The notes under the pieces: model-generated | Told to the model about the DNA's origin: nothing | Database searches by the model: none | Seen by the model: only the letters and a program-made list of their open reading frames with translations | Translations under genes and position numbers: made by a program | Part shown: positions 12,601-24,600 of the stretch, one piece after another | How positions within the stretch are numbered: the stretch's first letter is position 1 | How the letters are laid out: each line of letters opens with the position of its first letter | Assembly (NCBI GenBank): GCA_022376925.1 | Contig: JAIOJX010000026.1 | Span: forward strand, 201,600,400-201,664,399 | Reading direction: 5' to 3' | Length of the DNA: 64,000 nucleotides | DNA from: Tragulus kanchil | Lineage: Eukaryota; Chordata; Mammalia; Artiodactyla; Tragulidae

Positions 12601-15600
12601 TTGTGGTTGTTCCTTTTCGTTCAATCTCTCAGTCATGCCATCTCTTTGTGACTCCAAGGACTATAGCATGCCAGACTTCCCTGTCCTTCCCTACCTACTG
12701 GAGTTTGCTCAAACTCATCTCCATGCCTGTCTTATTCTCTCCGAATATGATTAGAGAATATATTTGGATTTTCATACTTTTTAAAAATGTGTGTGTTTAT
12801 TTTCTTAAGAGTATTGAATAATCTATAATATATATAAGATAATTTTCAGTAAAGCTGATCACAGTATTTAGCCCTTCTGATAAATAGAATTTTATATCAT
12901 AGGGGTAGAGTTTTGGCTTTTTTCTTGCGTCTTTTTTATTCTTATAGTATCACAAGCTTATTTTATAGCTTAGTAAGAAAAAGTAGTTGGACAGTTACAA
13001 ATTTTTGGAAAATGAAATATTGGAAAACAGTGGAATTTTTAATGACATCAGCATTAGGAAACTAAATAATTTTCACCTGTCACTGTATCAGATAGTTGAA
13101 ACAGATGACTTTTTAAGTTTCCTTTGTACCATTTATCAATGGGTAGAGAGATTGAGACCAGTATAATTTAAATTAGAGTGGCTTATTAGAACTTACTTCA
13201 TATGTGAAGTAAGTGCAGGCAAGTGAGCTAATCTATCTCTTTCCTAGAATAGTTAATTTTAACGTTTTTGAATAATAAACTTTCTAGTTGGCTGTCATAC
13301 TTTTGCTACTGATAGTTATAGAACATTCCTTCATTCTAGAGATAGCAGAAGCGTCCATATACATAATGGGAATTTCAACTCACCACTGTATATTCCTTAG
13401 TAGTATTTCAGATATACAGTGAATTGCGTATCCCATCATGTTAAATGTTTGTAAATCCTCTGTTATGCTCATGTACTGAGCAGAAATTAGTAGCCTGAGT
13501 GACAATTTCATACCCTTTTGATTATAAATGCAGAGTAGAGAGCTAGGTCCAAAGAGTATGGTCAAAACAGTTCAGGGAGAAGCTCAGGCTCAGTCTTGGT
13601 TCATCATTATTCTTAGGTAATTATTTGGGGCCTATTGAAGACAATTAAGTATCATTTTTTACAAACTCAAATGGCGCATGGTTTCAGACTAAACTAGAAT
13701 AATGTGACTGAGGAGACCCATAGTTACCTCACTGCTAAGATTAACGTGTAATTTTCTATCGTAATTGTTGGGATACTGGTAGTAAAAGGGAGTGCTCATT
13801 GCTTACTCTGCATGATCCTAGGCGAACCAGGATGAATAATTCCCTAATTTATTGCTCACTTGATTTCCCTTTTTTAAATTCCTGAAGTCCAGAAAGGTTG
13901 CTCCTTTTGTAGACCCTCCTGGGCTTTCTTGTAGTCTGACTGTTTCTGTGGCTGAGAAGAGGCCCTGTGTTGGATGCCAAGAGGATGGCATGGGAGGCAT
14001 ACCCACTGCTGTTCCCCCCTCTCAGTTCCTCCTCTGATAGTTCCCACTGGCTAAATGTGGAACATACTGACCACCCTTGGCAATGAATGTTCTGTAAGTT
14101 TATTTCTATAATTAATGAAGCATAAATGTGAAAAGGAAAAGTTCCTTCTGATACTACCTCATTCTTCATTTTTGTCTTTTCTTGTATGTAGTATTTGCTT
14201 CCCACTCCAGAGATGTTCTTTTTTTCCTTTGTTCATGATCTGTACTGCTTCTTACTGAAAAAAAAAAAGGGAAATGGGAAACATCATTTTGATTAAGCTC
14301 TTATGTCCACAACCTTGTCTTGAATCCATACCAGTAGAAATTCCAGATAATTATTCAAATAATAGACTGTATAATAGAATTCCCATTATTACTTAAGTAT
14401 TTAGACTGCTGTTTCTCCTGTATTATTAAATAGCCTAGTCTATAACATTGGTTATTTCTGTAGTACACTTGAACCATTTTATGTTTTCCTTAAGGGGAGT
14501 GACAATGGATGTTGGCATGACAAAGTTTGAGACCAAAACCAAAGTTATTACATTAATGGATGCTCCAGGCCATAAGGATTTCATTCCAAATATGATCACA
14601 GGAGCAGCCCAGGTACCAGAGATTTCCTTAACTAAAGTATGCTGAATGTAAATAAAAATGCTGATGTTATAATTATAGGATTATAGCTTATATTAAAATT
14701 CTAACTTTTTTAAAAATTTGAAAAAATAGAGAAATGTTGTTTGTGATCTCTTTATTGGTACTCTATAAAACCTTTCCTAGTTTATTACAAAGAAGCAAAT
14801 GTATAGAAGCTGCAAATTTATTTATAGCAAAAATAATGATAAGGGCTTGATGAGGCATAGCTTTATATTTCATATATTATTAAGTTGGAGTGAATATTTC
14901 ACCATATGTCTTTCTACTATGTTTATATTCAAGTTATTTATGCAGAAATAGGGAAGTTTGGGAGTTTTTCCCTTGTGGGTTATTTACTTTCTTTATGGGA
15001 TTAAAAAACAATTGTAGTTTGTAAATGTACATGATTCTTAATGAGGATACTGAAAAAAAAATCAAGATTAATAACTTTAAATAATTAAAACAATGAAAAC
15101 AGCATTAAATGCATGGGACATTGATTGTTTCTGTAATAGATGCTTATTAGAAGATATGGAGAGTTTGGAACACAGCTATTTGTCCCTGTTTACTTAGGTT
15201 TTAATTCTATGTTTTTCCTCCTTTGCCTAGTTGTCATAATTGTTATGTAATAAAATATGGGAATTTTTTACTCTTTATGTCATTATACTTTTTGACCACA
15301 TGCGAGTACTTTTTTTTTAATTAATTAATTAATTTATTTACATGTATGTTCCCAGATCATTCATATGCATATCCCTGGACCCTCCCCCCACCCAGTTCCC
15401 CCTCTCCCATCCCTCCAGACCATCGCCCCAAGTGGTTGTAGGTACTCCTATTCCCCTAGCACAATGACAATAGCTATCTTTTTGAGTACTTTCTTCTATT
15501 TAAAACTTTAATCCTTCCGTGTGACTCCTTTGATTTGCTTGTGCTTGGTGTCAAGTTAGAGTCAGCCTTTAAAATCTGACCTGCACAATTACTTCAGTAA

Positions 15601-18600
15601 TCTGTGTTTTGAATTAAAGCACTGTGACGTTATTTCTAGTTTTGATTTTTAATTTTTTCCCTTTTTTTAGGCAGATGTAGCAGTTTTAGTTGTAGATGCC
15701 AGCAGGGGAGAGTTTGAAGCTGGATTTGAGACTGGGGGACAGACACGAGAACATGGTCTCTTGGTTCGTTCTCTTGGAGTGACCCAACTCGCAGTAGCAG
15801 TCAATAAGATGGATCAGGTATTTAAAGACTTTTTGCAAATTCATTTTAGATGCTAATTAAGATGACCGTCTGCCATATTGATGACTTCAGATGTGACTAG
15901 TAATATATCTTCTTAGCCCAGTAGTCATATTTTAATAATTCATGAAGCTGATATTAAATAATGAGGTATTAGTAATTTTAGCAAGAAGATAAAAAGGGAT
16001 ATGAAAATCAAGAATAAATTTAAACTTTCTTTATGGGATTAAAAAACAATTGTAGTTTGTAAATGTACATGATTCTTAATGAGGATACTGAAAAAAAAAT
16101 CAAGATTAATAACTTTAAATAATTAAAACAATGAAAACAGCATTAAATGCATGGGACATTGATTGTTTCTGTAATAGATGCTTATTAGAAGATATGGAGA
16201 GTTTGGAACACAGCTATTTGTCCCTGTTTACTTAGGTTTTAATTCTATGTTTTTCCTCCTTTGCCTAGTTGTCATAATTGTTATGTAATAAAATATGGGA
16301 ATTTTTTACTCTTTATGTCATTATACTTTTTGACCACATGCGAGTACTTTTTTTTTAATTAATTAATTAATTTATTTACATGTATGTTCCCAGATCATTC
16401 ATATGCATATCCCTGGACCCTCCCCCCACCCAGTTCCCCCTCTCCCATCCCTCCAGACCATCACCCCAAGTGGTTGTAGGTACTCCTATTCCCCTAGCAC
16501 AATGACAATAGCTATCTTTTTGAGTACTTTCTTCTATTTAAAACTTTAATCCTTCCGTGTGACTCCTTTGATTTGCTTGTGCTTGGTGTCAAGTTAGAGT
16601 CAGCCTTTAAAATCTGACCTGCACAATTACTTCAGTAATCTGTGTTTTGAATTAAAGCACTGTGACGTTATTTCTAGTTTTGATTTTTTATTTTTTCCCT
16701 TTTTTTAGGCAGATGTAGCAGTTTTAGTTGTAGATGCCAGCAGGGGAGAGTTTGAAGCTGGATTTGAGACTGGGGGACAGACACGAGAACATGGTCTCTT
16801 GGTTCGTTCTCTTGGAGTGACCCAACTCGCAGTAGCAGTCAATAAGATGGATCAGGTATTTAAAGACTTTTTGCAAATTCATTTTAGATGCTAATTAAGA
16901 TGACCGTCTGCCATATTGATGACTTCAGATGTGACTAGTAATATATCTTCTTAGCCCAGTAGTCATATTTTAATAATTCATGAAGCTGATATTAAATAAT
17001 GAGGTATTAGTAATTTTAGCAAGAAGATAAATTCTCACTTTCAGGATTGACTTAGAAATCTTAAAATCTTTTTTTAGTTATAAAAATGCATATTGGGCTT
17101 CCCTGGTGGTCCAGTGGGCAAGGACACCGCCTTGCAGTGCAAGGGGCGCCGGTTCCATCCCTGGCCTGGGAAGATCCCACGTGCCGCGGAGCGGCTGGAC
17201 TGATGTGTCCAATCACCGAGGCGGAGCTCTGGAGGGCATGCGCCCAGAGCCGGTGCTCTGGGACAACAGAGGCCACCGTGATGGGAGGCCCACACGGGCC
17301 AAAGAACAAAGATGAATGAAAATAGATGAATGAAAAACCAATAGAAATGGCCCGCCTGCTCCCCTCCCTCCCCACCCCACCTCCCACCCCACCAATAATA
17401 AAGAAATAAATAAATCTTTAAAAAAAAAATAAAAATGCATATTTACTCTAGTATAAAGAAAACCAGAAATAAACTATATTTCCACTTCCCCCTCCTGCAG
17501 ATTTCTAACTTTTCATTTTGTACTTCTAATTCAGTTTATTTTTACAATTTATAAAAATCTTTCTTTGTAACATTGTGTTCTAGTCTGTTTCAGTATCTAC
17601 TTTTTCAGAAAACTGACAATATTCTTGTTCATGTTTCTAAGTAATTAATTTTTATGTAAAAACATTTTTATAGTTTTATTCTAGTATATTTTAAAGATAC
17701 ACTATTATTTGTTCAAACAGTCCCTTACTTTTGAATATTTTTCAGTTTTGTGCATATATTTAGAAATAGTTTATTCTGTGGAAATTTCTGGGCCTATTTT
17801 TTTTTTTAAGACTTGCTGTACATGATCCAAAGGGCTTCCTAGGTGGCACTAGTGGTAAAGAACCTGCCTGCTAATGCAGGAGACATAAGACGCGCAGGTT
17901 CTATCCCAGGGTTGGGGAGATGCCCTGGTAGAGGACATGGCAACCCATGCCAGTATTCTTTTTTGTTATTGTTATTTTGGCCTCTAAGTCATCATTTATT
18001 TTTCACCCATCTTTATTCTTTGGCATGTGTGGGCCTCCCTTCACAGTGACCTCTCTCATTGCAGAACACTGGCTCTGGGTGCATGCACTCCAGAGCTGAC
18101 TCGATGGACACACCGCCCAGCTGCTCCTTGGCTTTTGGATCATCCCATTGACTTAAAATCTTAAAATCTTTTTAGTTATAAAATCATATTGGTTTCAATG
18201 TGGTCCCAGTGGGCAGGACACCGCCTTGCAGTGCAAGGGGCTCCGGTTCGATCCCTGGCCTGGGAAGATCCCACGTGCCGCGGAGCGGCTGGACTGATGT
18301 GTCCAATCACCGAGGCGGAGCTCTGGAGCGCATGCGCCCAGAGCCGGTGCTCTGGGACAACAGAGGCCACCGTGATGGGAGGCCCACACGGGCCAAAGAA
18401 CAAAGACGGATGAAAATAGAGAAATGAAAGACCAATAGAAGTCGCCCGCCTGCTCCCCTCCCTCCCCACCCCACCCCCCACCAATAATAAAGAAATAAAT
18501 AAATCTTTAAAAAAAAAATAAAAATGCATATTTACTCTAGTATAAAGAAAACCAGAAATAAACTATATTTCCACTTCCCCCTCCTGCAGATTTCTAACTT

Positions 18601-21600
18601 TTCATTTTGTACTTCTAATTCAGTTTATTTTTACAATTTATAAAAATCTTTCTTTGTAACATTGTGTTCTAGTCTGTTTCAGTATCTACTTTTTCAGAAA
18701 ACTGACAATATTCTTGTTCATGTTTCTAAGTAATTAATTTTTATGTAAAAACATTTTTATAGTTTTATTCTAGTATATTTTAAAGATACACTATTATTTG
18801 TTCAAACAGTCCCTTACTTTTGAATATTTTTCAGTTTTGTGCATATATTTAGAAATAGTTTATTCTGTGGAAATTTCTGGGACTATTTTTTTTTTAAGAC
18901 TTGCTGTACATGATCCAAAGGGCTTCCTAGGTGGCACTAGTGGTAAAGAACCTGCCTGCTAATGCAGGAGACATAAGACGCGCAGGTTCTATCCCAGGGT
19001 TGGGGAGATGCCCTGGCAGAGGACATGGCAACCCATGCCAGTATTCTTTTTTGTTATTGTTATTTTGGCCTCTAAATCATCATTTATTTTTCACCCATCT
19101 TTATTCTTTGGCATGTGTGGGCCTCCCTTCACAGTGACCTCTCTCATTGCAGAACACTGGCTCTGGGTGCATGCACTCCAGAGCGCTGACTCGTAATTGG
19201 ACACACCGGCCCAGCTGCTCCTTGGCTTTTGGATCATCCCAGGCCAGGGATCGAACTGGTGCCTCCTTGCACTGCAAGGTGGACTCTTTACGTACTGGAC
19301 CACCAGGGAAGCCCCCATGCCAGTACCATTGCCTGGAGAATTCCATGGACAAAGAGAAGCTTGGCTGGCTACAGTCCATAGGGTTGAAAACACATGACTG
19401 AGGCAACTTAGCATGCACACATACATGTTCTTTGTATTTTTTTGAATTTAATTTGTTCACTTTTAAAACACACAAAAAATTTGTAGGCATAATTTTTTAT
19501 TAAAGATATTATTATTTCCTTTTAATTTCTTTCTTTATGCTTTGGTATTTTCTTACCCTAGAATCAAATGCATAGTCACCTGAATTTTTCTACATGATTC
19601 TTTTATTGTATCACCATTACATATACATATTGTTTTTTTCCAGCATTTTAGTATGAAAATTTTCAGACATATAACAAAGTTGGAAGAATTTTATAGTAAA
19701 CACCCGAATTATACCTCCTACATAATATTCTGTCAGTTGCTTGATCTCTTTTTGTCTGTCTATCCCTGTATCTATCCATTAGTCCCTCTTATTTTGACAT
19801 GACTTTCCATGTAACTTACAAGTGATAAGTCATTTTACATTTACCCCTAAATACTATAGCATGGGAATGGTTATCTAGAATTCATACCACATATGAGCAT
19901 TACATGTATACATACACTGAGAAGTCAAGTTGACTTGAGTGGGTGTCAGTAATTTTATCTTATTTCAGCAGTTGGTCCAAGCACAGTTTAGTAAGTTATT
20001 AGCTTTTTTCCCCTCACATTTGAAGTGACTTTTAGAGGCAGCCCAGTCCAGAATTCTTGCCTGGAAAATCCCATGGACAGAGCAGCCTGGCAGGCTATAG
20101 TCCATAGGTTGCAGAATCAGACACGAATTAAGTGACTGAACAGCGAAAACAAAATCAGCATACACAAAGAATTTTGTGTGTCTTGGAGTTTGTTTTTAGA
20201 CTTTATGTTGTAGGAGAAGTTACTTTTAGATCATATTAATAGTAAGATCTGACATTCTAAGCTTTAATTTGAATAGATTTTGTAATTATATTTTATAGTC
20301 TTTATATTTTATTGTAGAAATTTAGACTTTTTATGTATAGCATGGTCTGAAGCAGTTTTAAAAATAAATTGAATCTTTATCAGGTTAATTGGCAACAAGA
20401 AAGATTTCAAGAGATTACTGGAAAACTTGGGCACTTTCTTAAGCAAGCAGGTTTTAAGGTAAGATAATTTTAAATTTATTTGGTTACTTAAGTATCATCT
20501 TACTGATACAAGAGAAAAAACTACTTTGGTATTCTTGTCTTGTTCAGTATATTTAATTCTTTCTGTTTTTACTTCCCACTGCTATTATGTATATCTTAGG
20601 TTCTTTGGATTAGTCCCTTTTAGAAAATTGCATACATTTAATAACTGGCTTGGATTTCTTTTTTTATGCTTTGGTATTTTCTTACCCTAGAATCAAATGC
20701 ATAGTCACCTGAATTTTTCTACATGATTCTTTTATTGTATCACCATTACATATACATATTGTTTTTTTCCAGCATTTTAGTATGAAAATTTTCAGACATA
20801 TAACAAAGTTGGAAGAATTTTATAGTAAACACCCGAATTATACCTCCTACATAATATTCTGTCAGTTGCTTGATCTCTTTTTGTCTGTCTATCCCTGTAT
20901 CTATCCATTAGTCCCTCTTATTTTGACATGACTTTCCATGTAACTTACAAGTGATAAGTCATTTTACATTTCCCCCTAAATACTATAGCATGGGAATGGT
21001 TATCTAGAATTCATACCACATATGAGCATTACATGTATACATACACTGAGAAGTCAAGTTGACTTGAGTGGGTGTCAGTAATTTTATCTTATTTCAGCAG
21101 TTGGTCCAAGCACAGTTTAGTAAGTTATTAGCTTTTTTCCCCTCACATTTGAAGTGACTTTTAGAGGCAGCCCAGTCCAGAATTCTTGCCTGGAAAATCC
21201 CATGGACAGAGCAGCCTGGCAGGCTATAGTCCATAGGTTGCAGAATCAGACACGAATTAAGTGACTGAACAGCGAAAACAAAATCAGCATACACAAAGAA
21301 TTTTGTGTGTCTTGGAGTTTGTTTTTAGACTTTATGTTGTAGGAGAAGTTACTTTTAGATCATATTAATAGTAAGATCTGACATTCTAAGCTTTAATTTG
21401 AATAGATTTTGTAATTATATTTTATAGTCTTTATATTTTATTGTAGAAATTTAGACTTTTTATGTATAGCATGGTCTGAAGCAGTTTTAAAAATAAATTG
21501 AATCTTTATCAGGTTAATTGGCAACAAGAAAGATTTCAAGAGATTACTGGAAAACTTGGGCACTTTCTTAAGCAAGCAGGTTTTAAGGTAAGATAATTTT

Positions 21601-24600
21601 AAATTTATTTGGTTACTTAAGTATCATCTTACTGATACAAGAGAAAAAACTACTTTGGTATTCTTGTCTTGTTCAGTATATTTAATTCTTTCTGTTTTTA
21701 CTTCCCACTGCTATTATGTATATCTTAGGTTCTTTGGATTAGTCCCTTTTAGAAAATTGCATACATTTAATAACTGGCTTGGATTTAGTATAAGAAGAGG
21801 ACTTCCCCCCACTTATTATTAAATTAGATGTATAGGTTTAGGTAGGTCACAGGAATGTGGAAACTAGTAGAAATTTCTCCAGCAAAAGTGCGAAACAATC
21901 CTGTATTATTAGATAGAAACGTCCAAGTGTTTTGGGACAGATTTATAAGTTTCCCACACAGTCAAAAAAGTTGAAAACTGTTGGATCAGATAATGTCAGG
22001 GCAGAAGTTCTGTGATTTCTATTACTTTTTCAAAAATATGTTGTTACTTTTGCAAACCTGATACAGTTATGGTAATAATGAACCTTTTAAGATTTTAAAA
22101 ACAATGTTGTATTGGGAATTTTTTGGTGGTCCATTGGTTAGAACACTGGGCCTCCGGTGTAGGAGACATGGGTTCAATCCCTGGTTGAGAAGCCCCACAT
22201 GCCATATGGTACAGCCAAACAAAACAAAGAAAAACAATGTTGTGTTGAATTTCACGTGTTCAATCTTTTTTTAATAGGAAAGTGATGTAGCTTTTATCCC
22301 TACAAGTGGTCTCAGTGGTGAAAATCTAATCACAAGATCTCAATCAAGTGAACTTACAAAATGGTATAAAGGACTATGTTTATTAGATCATATTAATAGT
22401 AAGATCTGACATTCTAAGCTTTAATTTGAATAGATTTTGTAATTATATTTTATAGTCTTTATATTTTATTGTAGAAATTTAGACTTTTTATGTATAGCAT
22501 GGTCTGAAGCAGTTTTAAAAATAAATTGAATCTTTATCAGGTTAATTGGCAACAAGAAAGATTTCAAGAGATTACTGGAAAACTTGGGCACTTTCTTAAG
22601 CAAGCAGGTTTTAAGGTAAGATAATTTTAAATTTATTTGGTTACTTAAGTATCATCTTACTGATACAAGAGAAAAAACTACTTTGGTATTCTTGTCTTGT
22701 TCAGTATATTTAATTCTTTCTGTTTTTACTTCCCACTGCTATTATGTATATCTTAGGTTCTTTGGATTAGTCCCTTTTAGAAAATTGCATACATTTAATA
22801 ACTGGCTTGGATTTAGTATAAGAAGAGGACTTCACTTATTATTAAATTAGATGTATAGGTTTAGGTAGGTCACAGGAATGTGGAAACTAGTAGAAATTTC
22901 TCCAGCAAAAGTGCGAAACAATCCTGTATTATTAGATAGAAACGTCCAAGTGTTTTGGGACAGATTTATAAGTTTCCACACAGTCAAAAAGTTGAAAACT
23001 GTTGGATCAGATAATGTCAGGGCAGAAGTTCTGTGATTTCTATTACTTTTTCAAAAATATGTTGTTACTTTTGCAAACCTGATACAGTTATGGTAATAAT
23101 GAACCTTTTAAGATTTTAAAAACAATGTTGTATTGGGAATTTTTTGGTGGTCCATTGGTTAGAACACTGGGCCTCCGGTGTAGGAGACATGGGTTCAATC
23201 CCTGGTTGAGAAGCCCCACATGCCATATGGTACAGCCAAACAAAACAAAGAAAAACAATGTTGTGTTGAATTTCACGTGTTCAATCTTTTTTTAATAGGA
23301 AAGTGATGTAGCTTTTATCCCTACAAGTGGTCTCAGTGGTGAAAATCTAATCACAAGATCTCAATCAAGTGAACTTACAAAATGGTATAAAGGACTATGT
23401 TTATTAGAACAAATTGGTAAGAATACTGCCATATTAGTTTAAATGCATTATAAACATGATAGTAATTATTATTTAGAGTTTTTATAGGGAACAGTGATGT
23501 GTATGAAAAAGCATAGCATTTATAGATTACTAGTTTTGAAATTATATAAATATTTAAACTGATGCTAAATTTTTCTTGTTTAATTAATACCTACTCTACC
23601 TACCTCACAGACTGTTGTGACATTAAATAAGAAACATACGTGAAAACATTTCCTAAACTACAAAGTATTACATGAATCACAGTCAATTTGCAATTAGTAT
23701 TTATTAAAAATTATTTTCTAGGATATGTAGGAGTATAGTGGATTCATTGGGCATGAATCAAAAATTACTTTAAAATTAAACCTATTTTGCCATTTTTCCC
23801 AGATTCCTTCAAGCCTCCTCAAAGATCTATTGATAAGCCTTTTAGATTATGTGTATCTGATGTTTTCAAAGGTAAGTAAGAGCTACCTCTACTGGCCTTC
23901 TCCAGTATGGCCCCTGCCTTTCTGTTCTATCTTGACCACTTTTGTTGGATAACATTATTACGTTGTCTTCAGATTTTCCCTTTTTTATGCCAGTGGTATA
24001 ACAATTCCAGTTACTTAACACCTGTGCCCAGAAAAATCTTCAGTTTACCTATCATTTCCTCATATCATATTCCTTTTCCAAGTATTAAAAAAAAAGCCTG
24101 ATTATTTATCTTTTTAGCCTTGTAATTTTTTTTCTCCCATTAGATTCCTTTAGTTTCTGTATCCGTCAGGCAAACTGGATTATTCACATAGGGCTTTTAT
24201 TGCCACTGTGTCTGCCCACGATGTGCTCTTCTCTTTTCACTTGTTCTTTCTTACCCGTACGTAGCAGTTTTGGTCAGGAAATAGATGTGACACATAGGTA
24301 AAATGGTAAGTTGAATACAAGGAATTATTAATATGGTAAAAAAAGAGTGACTATAAGATACTAGCAAAAACATGGCACCTAAGGCTGAGGAAGTGAACCC
24401 AGACAAGGACACGCTTTCAGTGGTGAAAATCTAATCACAAGATCTCAATCAAGTGAACTTACAAAATGGTATAAAGGACTATGTTTATTAGAACAAATTG
24501 GTAAGAATACTGCCATATTAGTTTAAATGCATTATAAACATGATAGTAATTATTATTTAGAGTTTTTATAGGGAACAGTGATGTGTATGAAAAAGCATAG

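Larger units (their letters stand above)
11102..15670. other. HBS1L introns 6-8 (with exons 7 and 8 between)
   Basis: Introns 11102-11559, 11726-14494 and 14613-15670. The only repeat I recognise is a BovB-type fragment at 12603-12730. A TTAA-repeat and C-rich stretch at 15315-15470 is unassigned and is duplicated at 16353-16508. Several short ORFs here have no recognisable product. Confidence 0.6.
14986..17031 (+). repeat. Tandem duplication 4 (offset 1038), exon 9
   Basis: Left copy 14986-15993, right copy 16024-17031, separated by 30 unmatched bases. Copies are almost identical over the whole length, including exon 9 and both introns. Confidence 0.95.
16856..20383. other. HBS1L intron 9
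   Basis: Rich in repeats: a CHR-like SINE in two copies, a Bov-tA split by a second CHR-like SINE, an old L1-like stretch (about 19600-19860) and a Bov-tA 3' fragment at 20038-20148. Two tandem duplications fall here, so the real intron is shorter by over 1 kb. Confidence 0.65.
19534..21786 (+). repeat. Tandem duplication 6 (offset 1129), exon 10
   Basis: Left copy 19534-20657, right copy 20663-21786. Overlaps the next duplication, so exon 10 is seen three times. Confidence 0.95.
21355..23408 (+). repeat. Tandem duplication 7 (offset 1021-1028), exons 10-11
   Basis: Left copy 21355-22387, right copy 22383-23408. The left copy ends inside exon 11. A C-run difference (CTTCCCCCCAC versus CTTCAC) and two single-base differences account for the offset change. 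Confidence 0.95.
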
